Shown here one piece after another: positions 9,301 to 16,858 of a stretch of DNA of 32,517 nucleotides. Where the stretch lies: the NCBI GenBank assembly GCA_005772945.1, contig SXIE01000131.1:1-32517 (forward strand), written 5' to 3'. Under the pieces are notes generated by a model that had not been told where the DNA came from, did no database searches, and saw only the letters and a list, made by a program, of their open reading frames with translations. The stretch comes from Pseudomonadota bacterium (GTDB lineage: Bacteria; Myxococcota; UBA9042; PHBI01). Made by a program: the position numbers and the translations under genes. How positions within the stretch are numbered: position 1 is the stretch's first letter; every line of letters begins with the position of its first letter.

Positions 9301-11597
9301 TTCTGGCGCGTGTAGCGCGCGTCGGCGAGCGTGGTCAGCTTGAGCTCCGCCGGGACCGTCTCGGCCGCCGCCACCGGGTCGAACTGGTTCTGGCAGAGGA
9401 CGAACATGTCCGGGAGGTCCGCCTTGATCTGGCGGGCGCGGTCACGATCCGCGTCGGTCAGGGTCGCGCCCCAGCCCGAGCACACGCCCTGCGCATCATC
9501 CATATAGCAGGCGAACTCGCCCCGCCCACCGGCCAGGGACACCGTCACGCGCTGGGTCGCGCCGACGCCGGCCATGTACTCCGAGGTCGCGCCGTAATCG
9601 ACGTTGTTGCCGAAGCGGACGCCCTCGATGCCGAGGTCGATTCCACCTTCGCCGAAGCCGGCGTTGAGGATGCGGATGCCGCTGTTGGATCGCGTGATGC
9701 GCTCGCCCGCGACGATGATGTCGTGGCCGTTGTAGACGACCAAGTACTGCGAGGCGCTGGCGATCGACACCGTCGTGGTCGCGACCTCCGTGCCACCCTT
9801 CATGACCGTCACGACCGCCGCCGCCGAGGACGGGACCGCCGCCATGAAGTTCGCGGTGGCCGGATCGATCGGGTCGAGCGTGCGGCTCGCGTCGAACGTG
9901 CCGCCCGAGATCGTGATCGCATCGACGCGCAGCGCCAGGCTCTCGGAGCTGGGCGCGAAGTTCACGAAGCGCACGAACGACTGGCCGCTCAGCAGGCTGT
10001 CGCGCAGACGCTGGGTGAAGTTGTCGTGCGTGACCATGATCTGCTTGTTGCCGTAGATGACGGTCGAGGCGCGCTCCTTGGTCGCGACGACCGGCGCCTT
10101 GACGCGCGCGCCGTCGTCCATGCAGAAGCCGCCCGTGCAGGCCTGGCCGATGGCGCAGGGCGCGCTGGCCGAGCACGCGCGGTCGGTCGCACAGAAGCCC
10201 GCGTCGCACGTCGCCGTGCCGCAGTCGTCATTCGAGAAGCAGGCGATACCCGCGTCGAGGTAGCCGACGTCGGCCTCGACCAGCAGGTCATCGGTCTTGC
10301 AGTCGTCGTGCGTGGTGCACGCGCGGGGACGGGAGACGCCCTTCTCCTCATAGAGAAGGAGCCAGGCGACCGCGTCCTTGAAGACGTCGCTCCAGCGATC
10401 GGCCGCGAGGTAGGCGGACCCGATGTAGTCCGGGTGCCAGTCGGCGCTGAGGTGATAGATGATCGGACGAAGACCGCGCTCCTTGAAGGGCCTCGGCGTC
10501 GGGATCATGCAGGTGCCGGTCTCGAACCAGCTGTGCTCCTTCTGGCAGCGCTGACCGGCGTCGCGATCGCACTCGCGATCGGCAAAGCACGACACCTTCA
10601 GATCGGCCCCGGCCGCATCCTTGGGCAGCGCGAAGTCAAAGGTCTTGTCCCAGAGATTCCATCGATTCGCCCATGAAATCGAGCCCTTGTAGGTCGGCCC
10701 CCAGTCCGAGTCGTAGGCGTGGCGCTCGGTCAGGAAGAAGCCGAAGCGGTCCATGTGCTCGTCGTTGTGGTAGCGAATCGGCTCGTAGTCGCGGCGCGGA
10801 TCGAAGCGCCGGAACGAGTGCCGCACCTTCACCTCGGCCCGGGCACAGTCGTACGGGCTGAGATCATAGATGTTGCAGCGGTCCTGACCGGCCGACCAGG
10901 TGTCGGTGCGGATCACGTAGTCGAAGTAGCCGCCGTTGGGGTCGGTGTAGAACGCGTCCGGATCCATCGGCTGCTCTTCGCCGACGTAGTAGCTGTCGCC
11001 ACCGCCCTGCTTGAGGCCGAAGAAGAAGTCCTGGATCCCCTGGCGGTTCCAGCCGACGCGGACGAAGTCGCGCTCGTACCACGGGCGGTCCGAGGTGTTC
11101 TCGACGACCTCGTTGGACTGCGCGCCGTTGAACGTGTTGTACGAGCGCTGGACGTCGAAGTGCGACTCGACCGGCCAACGCGCGACCGGCGGGCCGACGT
11201 ACATGTCGACGAACTCGTTGCGGTGCGCCGGGTCCCAGTACTTCCGGATGGAATGATGCTTCCAGTCCTTCTCGGTGCCGGCGACGGTCTCGACCGTCGG
11301 GTACGCGATGATCCAGTTCTCCTGGATGTCGAAGATGAGCTTGCGGGTCTGGCCGAAGGCCGTCTCACCCGTGAAGCTCGCGGCCGAGCTGTAGGGCACG
11401 TCGACCGTCGTCATCGTGTAGAGCCACACGCCCTCGAACATGGTCTTGTCGAGTTTGTAGGGCGAGGTGCGGTCGACGAGACCCACGTCCTCCACGCAAC
11501 CGGAGGTCGCGACGAGACCCGAGAGCCCGAAGGCGAGCGATGCCAAGAACGCGCGCGACGCGCGAGGCCAGGCGTTAGGCGGGGAGCCAAGGTTCAT
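6354..11597 (-). CDS. Giant secreted metzincin-type zinc metalloprotease lipoprotein B
   Basis: This 1747-aa paralogue of the next gene has a signal peptide ending ATSGC (Cys34), so it is a probable lipoprotein. The zinc motif is HEIGHTLGLRH (His1071, Glu1072, His1075, His1081) and the Met-turn candidate is STVMDYGGRM. It differs from its partner by several inserted Cys-rich segments of the CxxDxxC / Dickkopf-like type. Two lie in the N-terminal half, and one of about 100 residues sits between the zinc helix and the Met-turn, in the middle of the catalytic domain. An additional beta-rich domain (SFVRFVNFAPSSESLALRVDAITI...) precedes the protease core. The collinear N-terminal segments (FDVQRSYN..G..SN, WY.RDF.RV, LSADWHPDYI) match FDVRKSYN-type segments in the partner. 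ATG 11597 has GGAGG 8 nt upstream; the frame extends to 11642 without a better site. It lies 109 bp after the beta-barrel gene with no terminator between them. Confidence 0.85.
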   Translation of the reverse strand: MNLGSPPNAWPRASRAFLASLAFGLSGLVATSGCVEDVGLVDRTSPYKLDKTMFEGVWLYTMTTVDVPYSSAASFTGETAFGQTRKLIFDIQENWIIAYPTVETVAGTEKDWKHHSIRKYWDPAHRNEFVDMYVGPPVARWPVESHFDVQRSYNTFNGAQSNEVVENTSDRPWYERDFVRVGWNRQGIQDFFFGLKQGGGDSYYVGEEQPMDPDAFYTDPNGGYFDYVIRTDTWSAGQDRCNIYDLSPYDCARAEVKVRHSFRRFDPRRDYEPIRYHNDEHMDRFGFFLTERHAYDSDWGPTYKGSISWANRWNLWDKTFDFALPKDAAGADLKVSCFADRECDRDAGQRCQKEHSWFETGTCMIPTPRPFKERGLRPIIYHLSADWHPDYIGSAYLAADRWSDVFKDAVAWLLLYEEKGVSRPRACTTHDDCKTDDLLVEADVGYLDAGIACFSNDDCGTATCDAGFCATDRACSASAPCAIGQACTGGFCMDDGARVKAPVVATKERASTVIYGNKQIMVTHDNFTQRLRDSLLSGQSFVRFVNFAPSSESLALRVDAITISGGTFDASRTLDPIDPATANFMAAVPSSAAAVVTVMKGGTEVATTTVSIASASQYLVVYNGHDIIVAGERITRSNSGIRILNAGFGEGGIDLGIEGVRFGNNVDYGATSEYMAGVGATQRVTVSLAGGRGEFACYMDDAQGVCSGWGATLTDADRDRARQIKADLPDMFVLCQNQFDPVAAAETVPAELKLTTLADARYTRQNGYNPCGDATRVPHPTELKRQGDARYSYFYWVNEPQRSGPLGYGPSEADPDTGEIIFANANIYGAAMHTYGQFAKDLIDLVNGDLDTSNVASGEFIREYLKAREEAAKERASGALTAGEPTGVEMFGWAIDPSKSVKSGLLGDPALARAKAMGIKAPGRNLADYNFPQAMELSDPKKFGALMEATLPRVDPDFMHKRLGKVAGTWVDDMLINSEIKLAQDYVDPDGTMTATQLRGALSPTAWSTKFAIRKEQERIGALTSGNCVFMGEFADDAIYGLALEMKNSGLSPDEIRKEVANRVLGGVLEHEIGHTLGLRHNFSGSTDVFNFFDQYYSIREKEQILCQDNGWCDGFSGEICAVKSCDAQTACTPGTLCNNGQCSAPAADGNDQLVATGACALPVVEIASCTADAECGENNVCSGNKCYAPHTQLSPRPWTTDNERTAKRIEYQYSTVMDYGGRMNSDIHGLGKYDYAAIRFGYSQLVDTYTDTHNIDRRVEDAAKNTGSTPAQYSWFRMARYWPNRGSGIFHAFNYLTNYIGVEENLKRTPVPYHLVKNQSNMSINDVRGYLDTGYVEVPYAFCSDEYRGNLGCYYFDQGIDMGEMAQGATDQLEQYYIFDAFKRERIYYGSYGNPMGYYGRIMDRYMRVLGDVGMYYALYDSSLFRYSWYQEWKKTPLGGRTMEQAAIDAFATLRDTIASPAPGSYKYDAAQGAYTNISLKQDVAGADFSIPFGVGRFPYTQFGSDLGYNYWQHPLWFGSFWEKLAALVTLTDSTAYFSDTYVGEQVSLGFGTSLGYMTVFSEDLTNFLGGVITGDLDFYAGRAIGGAGQVRYVPPSIAGASIQNKPVVPGLNNFTLKLYAALYGLAFIPAGYDPQFIDRLAVFLEGEASQFTDNPSAQLNQVRFEDPLGGKVYVAYTTNYGKFGQPKLDVGANLILRAQDLADDWAAETDTAKKAKLQDQLGEVREVLDLLRQLNHTYSASTLGL

Positions 11598-11706
11598 GCG
11601 GAAACCTCCGGACAAAGCGAACGGCGAGAAGCGGCGAGACATGGAGTCGAGGCGAGTGCGAGCGGCGCGTCAGCCCAGGGGCGGCTGCCGGCGCAGAGAA
11701 GCGTGA

Positions 11707-12858
11707 TCAGAGGGAGCCGGTGACGCTGATGTTGACCGACGTGATGTTGTCGGGCGCGCGGCTGAAGTCGAAGAGGACGGGGAATTGGTCGCCCTGGGAC
11801 CCGAAGGGCTCGGAGGTGTCCGTCACGAGCGAGGCACCGACGCCGAGGTTCTTCATGATCTGGTAGCTGAGCTCGAGGCTCGAGACGAGGCGGTCGCGGT
11901 GCGAACGCCCGTCGGTCGCGTGCGCCGACGAGAGGTCGTCCTTCGGCACCGAGCGCGTGCCGAACGTGTTCGAGATGGTCATGCCGAGCGAGAGGTCGAG
12001 CCCCTCGAGGATCGACCAGCTCACGCTGAGCGAGTTCTGGAAGTAGAAGGAGTTCGAGCCCGAGCCGCGGAGGTACACTTCGGGGCCGCGGCGCTCGCTC
12101 TCGTAACCGAGACTCGAGTTGCTCGGGCGACCGCTCGTGCACTCGGACGCGTCCTCGAAGTCGTCGCAGTCGAGGGTCGAGACCGCCGTCAGGTTGAAGT
12201 ACTTCCCGAAGGCGAGCGAGTACGAGAACGTCACGGGGCCGACCGGAATCGAGGCGCTGAGGGTCGGCGAGAAGCTGAAGAGGCGGTTCTGGAACTGGCT
12301 CGCGAGCGAGGTCGGCAGGCCGAGCCGGAGCGCGCCTGCGACGTTGAAGCCCGAGTCCTCGTGCTTGTAGAGCGAGGACGTGGAGAGCGAGAGCGAGATG
12401 TCGCTGAGTAGGACGGTGTGGTCGGCGAGCGAGGTGCCGACGTCGCCGATTTGGTACCAGGTGGCCGACAGCGAGGCGCTCAGCTTGAGGGAGTCCGTCA
12501 GGCGGTAGTAGACGCTCGGCGAGAACGAGGTGACGACCGCGGGCTGGGCCTGCACGCCGGACATGAAGGTGCCGAGCCCGATCGAGGTCTCGACGCCGAG
12601 CGAGCCACCGAAGGGCGCGGGCTTGGCATCGGACTCGGCGGCCGGCGTCGCGGTCGTCGTGACCGTGGTCGTGCCCGGTGCGACGGGCGTCGCTTGCGTC
12701 TCGGCGACACGCGTTTCGGCGGCGACCGCGGGCTTCGGCTCGGGCGACTCGGCGTACGAGAGGCCGGCGTGCGCGAGCAGCACGGTACCAAGAACGAGCG
12801 CGAATGCCGGGGCCGCAACGCGGCTATTTCCGGGGATTCGCGGGACAGTGACAGTCAT
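11707..12858 (-). CDS. Outer-membrane beta-barrel (porin-like) protein
   Basis: This 383-aa protein has a signal peptide of about 36 residues (AFALVLGTVLLAHAGLSYA, likely cut before ESPEP). A Pro/Ala/Thr-rich periplasmic linker runs to about residue 80. About 300 residues of alternating strands follow, with many Ser, Tyr and Phe residues (for example SFSPSVYYRLTDSLKLSASLSATWY), ending ITSVNISVTGSL. That pattern indicates a transmembrane beta-barrel, but I cannot name a specific porin or transporter family. One Cys pair (LDCDDFEDASEC) probably sits in an extracellular loop. ATG 12858 begins the signal peptide; the open frame continues upstream to 13197 but that part is not protein-like, and I see no strong Shine-Dalgarno. 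It is the first gene of the unit leading into the two metzincins, so the barrel may help display, release or supply them (inference). Confidence 0.75.
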   Translation of the reverse strand: MTVTVPRIPGNSRVAAPAFALVLGTVLLAHAGLSYAESPEPKPAVAAETRVAETQATPVAPGTTTVTTTATPAAESDAKPAPFGGSLGVETSIGLGTFMSGVQAQPAVVTSFSPSVYYRLTDSLKLSASLSATWYQIGDVGTSLADHTVLLSDISLSLSTSSLYKHEDSGFNVAGALRLGLPTSLASQFQNRLFSFSPTLSASIPVGPVTFSYSLAFGKYFNLTAVSTLDCDDFEDASECTSGRPSNSSLGYESERRGPEVYLRGSGSNSFYFQNSLSVSWSILEGLDLSLGMTISNTFGTRSVPKDDLSSAHATDGRSHRDRLVSSLELSYQIMKNLGVGASLVTDTSEPFGSQGDQFPVLFDFSRAPDNITSVNISVTGSL

Positions 12859-13186
12859 TGAGGGGCGTCGAGCCACGTGTACCTCAGTTGCCGATACCTG
12901 CGCGCGGGCGTCGGCGTATAGACGGCGGCTTCGCGCACTGTCAAGGGAAAGCGCGGTGCGGGTTGCATGGCGCGGCCCCCCCGATGGAGGCGCAATATGA
13001 ACGCTTCGGGGTGCAACAGCAAGCGTTCGGTTGCGACGCAAGTTAATGTAATTACACGACAAACGTTCAGTTCGGCAGAAGGAACGAGGGCGTTTGCGTG
13101 GCGGAACCTGCGCGCTGGGTGGCGCGCCTGGAGCGTCGGGGCAGGGGAACGCGAGGGCTTTACCGCAGGCGCCGACGGCCGTATGG
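12859..13186. promoter_or_regulatory. Divergent intergenic region (barrel/metzincin unit versus hflX) with inverted repeat
   Basis: These 328 bp separate the minus-strand barrel gene from plus-strand hflX and should hold both promoters. The part around 12990-13070 is clearly less GC-rich than its surroundings. It holds a perfect 8-bp inverted repeat, GAACGCTT (12999-13006) and AAGCGTTC (13021-13028), a related AAACGTTC at 13061-13068, and an AT-rich palindrome GTAATTAC at 13048-13055. I cannot assign -35/-10 boxes with confidence. The repeated AACG(C)TT words could be regulator half-sites. Confidence 0.45.
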
Positions 13187-14905
13187 ATGCCGCCCACGAA
13201 CCGTGTCGATCACGCGGAGGCGCCCATCTCGTCCGAGCTCTCCGGCCACCTCGTCGGCCTCAAGCCAGCCCAGCGCCACGCGCTCGAGCGCATCTATCGG
13301 CGCGCGGTGCCGCCGGACGCGGTCGTCACGCTCGAGCTGGCGCAGTTCATGGCCGAGCTGTCCAGGGCGCTGCACCGTCAGATCGGCGTGCTCATCGACC
13401 GGCGCGGGCGCATCGCGCACGTGGTGGTCGGGGACGCGGAGCGCCTGTTCCTGCCCGAGCTCGGACGCGAGCGCGCGGGGCGTTCGCGCTTTCGTGGGGT
13501 GCGGCTCGTCCACACGCATCTCGGGGGGGAGCGCCTTAATAAGGATGACCTGACGGACCTGGCGAAGCTGCACCTGGATCTCGTCGCGGTGCTGCAGGTC
13601 GGCCGGGACGCGCTGTGCGAGAGCATCGAGCTGGCTCACCTCGTCCCGTCGGCGCGCGGCGAGACGCCCTGGGTGGTGCGCGAGCCGGTGGCGTTGGCGC
13701 GCCTGGCGCTCGACTTCACGCGCTTCATCGAGGACCTGGAGGGGACGTTCGAGGCGCCCGCGCGCGCGGTCGATGCCGCGACGGGGCTGACGCGCGCCAT
13801 CGTGGTCCATGTGACGCGCGGCGCCGCGGATCACCCCGAGGTGCAGCAGAGCCTGAGCGAGCTCGAGGAGCTGTGCCGCACCGCAGGCGTGGCGATCGTG
13901 GAGACGGTGCTGCAGCGGCGCTCGGCGCCCGATCCGCGCTACGTCCTTGGCAAGGGCAAGGTGCAGGAGCTGGCGCTGGCGGCGATGCACTTCGAGGCGG
14001 ATCTGGTGATCTTCGATCAGGATCTGTCGCCGTCGCAGGCGCGCGCGATCGGGGACACCATCGCGCTCAAGGTGATCGACCGGACCCAGCTCATCCTCGA
14101 CATCTTCGCGCAGCGGGCCGCCAGCCAGGCCGGTAAGCTGCAGGTCGAGCTGGCGCAGCTCAAGTACGCGCTGCCGCGGCTCTCGGGCAAGGGCACCGCG
14201 ATGAGCCGGCTCACGGGCGGCATCGGCGGGCGCGGGCCGGGCGAGACGAAGCTCGAGATCGATCGGCGGCGCGCCAAGGAGCGCATCGCGCTGTTGCAGG
14301 GGCGCATCGAGGAGCTCGGGCGGCAGCGGGCGCAGCGACGGGCCAAGCGCGACGCCGGGCGGGTGCCGGTGGCGGCGATCGTCGGGTACACCAACGCCGG
14401 GAAGTCGACGCTGCTCAACACGTTGACGGGCGCCGAGGTGCTGGCTGAGGACAAGCTCTTCGCGACGCTCGATCCGACGTCGCGCCGGCTGCGCTTTCCC
14501 AACGAGGTCGAGTTCGTGCTGAGCGACACGGTCGGCTTCATCCGGGATCTGCCCGACGATCTGGTGGCGGCGTTCAAGGCGACGCTCGAGGAGCTGCGCG
14601 AGGCCGACGTGATGGTGCACGTCGTCGACATCGCGCAGCCGGGGTGGGAGCGGCGCATGGCCGCGGTGCAGGCGATCCTGGGCGAGCTCGCGCTCGGCGC
14701 GACGCCGGTCATCCTGGCGTTCAACAAGGTCGATCGACTCGCGGCGCCCGAGACGGTGGCGGCGCTGTGTCGTCAGCATGGCGCGGTCGCGATCGTGGCG
14801 ACCGAGCGGCGGCGGCTCTTGCCGCTTACGGATCGACTGATGGCGTTCTATCGCAGCGCGCGGTCGGCGGCGGAGCGGTTCGAAAGCGCGGTCGATCGCC
14901 CCTAG
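13187..14905 (+). CDS. hflX: Ribosome-associated GTPase HflX (long form)
   Basis: This 572-aa protein is a GTPase that binds 50S subunits and splits or rescues ribosomes under stress. About 190 N-terminal residues ([21 protein letters not shown]..., [33 protein letters not shown]) precede the classic HflX N-domain. This extension is absent from the 426-aa E. coli protein but is known in other phyla. The core follows: glycine-rich [26 protein letters not shown], an Arg-rich coiled coil, then the G domain with G1 GYTNAGKST (400-408), G3 DTVGF and G4 NKVD. The frame is open back to 13094. I choose ATG 13187 (MPPTNRVDH) because family-like sequence starts shortly after it, although no strong Shine-Dalgarno marks it. 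It stands alone and is divergent from the metzincin operon. Confidence 0.9.
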   Translation: MPPTNRVDHAEAPISSELSGHLVGLKPAQRHALERIYRRAVPPDAVVTLELAQFMAELSRALHRQIGVLIDRRGRIAHVVVGDAERLFLPELGRERAGRSRFRGVRLVHTHLGGERLNKDDLTDLAKLHLDLVAVLQVGRDALCESIELAHLVPSARGETPWVVREPVALARLALDFTRFIEDLEGTFEAPARAVDAATGLTRAIVVHVTRGAADHPEVQQSLSELEELCRTAGVAIVETVLQRRSAPDPRYVLGKGKVQELALAAMHFEADLVIFDQDLSPSQARAIGDTIALKVIDRTQLILDIFAQRAASQAGKLQVELAQLKYALPRLSGKGTAMSRLTGGIGGRGPGETKLEIDRRRAKERIALLQGRIEELGRQRAQRRAKRDAGRVPVAAIVGYTNAGKSTLLNTLTGAEVLAEDKLFATLDPTSRRLRFPNEVEFVLSDTVGFIRDLPDDLVAAFKATLEELREADVMVHVVDIAQPGWERRMAAVQAILGELALGATPVILAFNKVDRLAAPETVAALCRQHGAVAIVATERRRLLPLTDRLMAFYRSARSAAERFESAVDRP

Positions 14906-15018
14906 CGGCGTGCCGGGCCGTGCGCGCGCGCGGCGCGGGACGGGTGCGCGGAGGTGGCGCGGTCGGCCTTCAGGCTGGGAAGCGAGTTGCGGTCCGTGGT
15001 AGATTTCGGCGTCCCAAT

Positions 15019-15075
15019 TCGCGGGCAGCCCGCCTCCGGGGTCCGAGGCGGACCCACGGCGGGCCTTCGCGAGAG
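15019..15075. repeat. Structured dispersed repeat, copy 2 (REP-like)
   Basis: This 57-bp element is related to 1870-1927. Here the folding is clearest. TCGCG pairs with CGCGA at the ends, GCCCGCC pairs with GGCGGGC, and the inner hairpin is GGGTCC-gaggc-GGACCC. Flanking AATTC and GAATT extend the symmetry. It ends 17 bp before the start of the TPR gene, so it would lie in that gene's 5' leader if the transcript starts upstream. Confidence 0.7.
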
Positions 15076-15092
15076 AATTTGCGGGGTTCCGG

Positions 15093-16229
15093 ATGGCGAC
15101 GTCGAATTCACGGCCAGGGCGCGACCACAACGTCGACGAGGACGCGTGGTTCTCGGGCGAGCTCAAGACGGGAGAGCGGGCGCGGGCGCGGGTCGGGAGC
15201 TCGCCGCAAGAGCGGCGGCTGATGTGGGGCATCGGGCTGTGGACGTTGGGGGTCGCGCTGCTCGGGCTGGTGCTCGGCGCGTTCGGGAGCTCGACGAACG
15301 CGGCGGCGGCGGACACCGAAAGGGAGCTGCGGGCGCTGGCCAAGGACAAGGTGGGGGCGCGGGCGCTCGAGGCGCTGCCGCTCGACACGCACCTCGATCG
15401 GCTGGCGCAGCTTCAGGAACAGGCCGGAGCGGGCGCGGGCGAGGCGACGCGGCCGGCGACCGACGCGGGCACGAACGGCACGGCGGGCGCGCCCGCGCCT
15501 GACGACCAGGCGCCCAAGACCGAGGCGCCCAAGACCGAGGCGCCCAAGGCCGACGCTGTCAAACCGGACGCCATCAAGAAGGAACCGAGCCGCGCCGGGG
15601 ACCGGGCGAGCGCCGCGTCGGACGCGATCGCGGGCGCCCCGAAGGCGGCGGGGGCCGACACGACGCCGAAGCCGAAGACGCCGGTGGACGTCATGAAGAT
15701 GCACATCGACGCGGTGCCGGCGACGCCTGGGATTCCGCGCGATCCGAAGGCTGCCGAGGCCAAGGCTGCGGACGTGAAGCCGGCCGAGGCGAAGGCTGCG
15801 GACGTGAAACCGGCCGAGGCGAAGCCCGCCGACGTGAAACCGGCCGACGTGAAGCCCACGGATCCGGGGGACGGCATCAGCGCAGAGCAGGCCCTGGCGG
15901 CCGCGAAGAGCCTGCTCGACGGCGGGCGTTGGGCCGATGCCAAGGCGGCCTACGACCGCGTCCTGGCGCAGCAACCCGGGAGCGTGAGCGCCCTCTACGG
16001 GCGTGGGAGCGCGCTCTATCAGCTCCGACAATCGGCCGCGGCGCTTGCCGACATGGAGGCCGTGCTGGCGATTCAGCCCAAGCACCCGACGGCCCTGCGC
16101 CTCGCCGGCGCCATCTCGCAGGCGGCGGGGAACACGGACGCTGCGCGCAAGTACTATTCGCGCTACGTCGAGGCGTGGCCCGCCGGCCCCAAGGCGGCCG
16201 AGATCCGCTTGATTCTCGAGCGCCTGTGA
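15093..16229 (+). CDS. Membrane-anchored TPR-repeat protein with Lys/Ala/Asp-rich linker
   Basis: This 378-aa protein has a cytoplasmic N-terminus with the short motif DEDAWFSGE (residues 15-23), resembling the D..FFS.G motif in some myxobacterial membrane proteins. One transmembrane helix follows (about 44-66), then a long Ala/Lys/Asp/Pro-rich linker. The C-terminal domain (about 262-378) holds at least three TPR-like helix pairs (ALAAAKSLLDGGRWADAKAAYDRVL; ALYGRGSALYQLRQSAAALADMEAVL; ALRLAGAISQAAGNTDAARKYYSRYV). The linker would place the TPR domain away from the membrane in the periplasm as a protein-binding module. The partner is unknown. The linker contains near-perfect 10-residue repeats (see 15753-15857). 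Start ATG 15093 follows a GCGGGG stretch. No enzyme motif is visible. Confidence 0.8.
   Translation: MATSNSRPGRDHNVDEDAWFSGELKTGERARARVGSSPQERRLMWGIGLWTLGVALLGLVLGAFGSSTNAAAADTERELRALAKDKVGARALEALPLDTHLDRLAQLQEQAGAGAGEATRPATDAGTNGTAGAPAPDDQAPKTEAPKTEAPKADAVKPDAIKKEPSRAGDRASAASDAIAGAPKAAGADTTPKPKTPVDVMKMHIDAVPATPGIPRDPKAAEAKAADVKPAEAKAADVKPAEAKPADVKPADVKPTDPGDGISAEQALAAAKSLLDGGRWADAKAAYDRVLAQQPGSVSALYGRGSALYQLRQSAAALADMEAVLAIQPKHPTALRLAGAISQAAGNTDAARKYYSRYVEAWPAGPKAAEIRLILERL
15753..15857 (+). repeat. In-frame 30-bp tandem repeat in the TPR-protein linker
   Basis: Three 30-bp units (15753-15782, 15783-15812, 15813-15842) and a half unit encode AEAKAADVKP, AEAKAADVKP, AEAKPADVKP and ADVKP. The DNA copies differ by only a few bases, so the expansion is recent and the number of units probably varies between strains. 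A smaller tandem coding for PKTEA lies just upstream around 15510-15550. Confidence 0.85.
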
Positions 16230-16419
16230 CGCGCGGGGCGCCGGCCCCTGACGCGCGCTGACGACGAACGCGGGCGCGGGTGCGCCGACGCCCAAACGCG
16301 CGACGCGCGCGGGCGGGAATCCACCCACCGTGGGCTTTCCCGAGCACACGAACGACCGCAAGACAGCGCGTCACCGCGGCGTTGCTGGGGTTGCGGCGGG
16401 GCACGCGCCTTGCTCCCGC

Positions 16420-16444
16420 GGGTGTGGCCTAATCCCCCACACCC
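16420..16444 (+). promoter_or_regulatory. 5' hairpin or operator just before the small orphan gene
   Basis: A perfect 8-bp inverted repeat, GGGTGTGG (16420-16427) and CCACACCC (16437-16444), with a 9-nt loop ends 3 nt before the GGAG Shine-Dalgarno (16448-16451) of the gene at 16459. It could be an mRNA hairpin that controls ribosome access or a DNA operator. There is no T-run, so it is not a typical terminator. The rest of 16230-16419 shows nothing I can assign. Confidence 0.4.
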
Positions 16445-16458
16445 ATTGGAGAACTCCC

Positions 16459-16776
16459 ATGGCACTCACCATTTCGATGCTCGCCAAGCACCTCGGCGCG
16501 ACCGGTGTCGAGACGGCCGGCAGTGACGCCCGCTTTGCGGTCCTGGGTCGGCAGGGCGGCCAGCTCAAGGTCTCCGTGTTCGGCGCGCAGCAGCGCTTCA
16601 TGGGCGTGCTCAGCGACGCGGCCGGCGTCGTGCGCTGCTCGGTCGACGTGGCCCCGGTCGCCCACGTCACCGAGGAGGCCGCGTTCCCGGGGCGCGTCAC
16701 GCTGCACGTCGGCAAGGCTCTGCTCCACATCGACACCATCCCGAGCCTCGCGATCGCCGTCACGACCCTGACCTGA
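16459..16776 (+). CDS. Small conserved-looking protein of unknown function (105 aa)
   Basis: The protein starts MALTISMLAKHLGATGVETAG and is mostly short beta strands with Gly turns (FAVLGRQGGQLKVSVFGAQQRFMGVL, GRVTLHVGKALLHIDTIPSLAIAVTTL). It has no signal peptide and no transmembrane segment, so it is probably a small soluble cytoplasmic domain. I do not recognise the family. ATG 16459 has GGAG 7 nt upstream; the frame is open back to 16330 but that part is not protein-like. It lies 82 bp before the EF-G-like gene on the same strand and may share its transcript. Codon bias (G/C at third positions) is like its neighbours. Confidence 0.65.
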   Translation: MALTISMLAKHLGATGVETAGSDARFAVLGRQGGQLKVSVFGAQQRFMGVLSDAAGVVRCSVDVAPVAHVTEEAAFPGRVTLHVGKALLHIDTIPSLAIAVTTLT

Positions 16777-16858
16777 TCGCGCGCCCTGCTCTGGGCCAGT
16801 GCGTTCGATCGCGCCGGCCGCTTCACCCGCCAACCCCCTCGAAGGCAAAGGCAGGACC

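Noticed and set aside
13532..13542. CCTTAATAAGG, similar to the promoter word CCTTATAAGG
   Set aside because: It lies inside the well-supported coding region of hflX without a fitting -35 or a downstream gene start.
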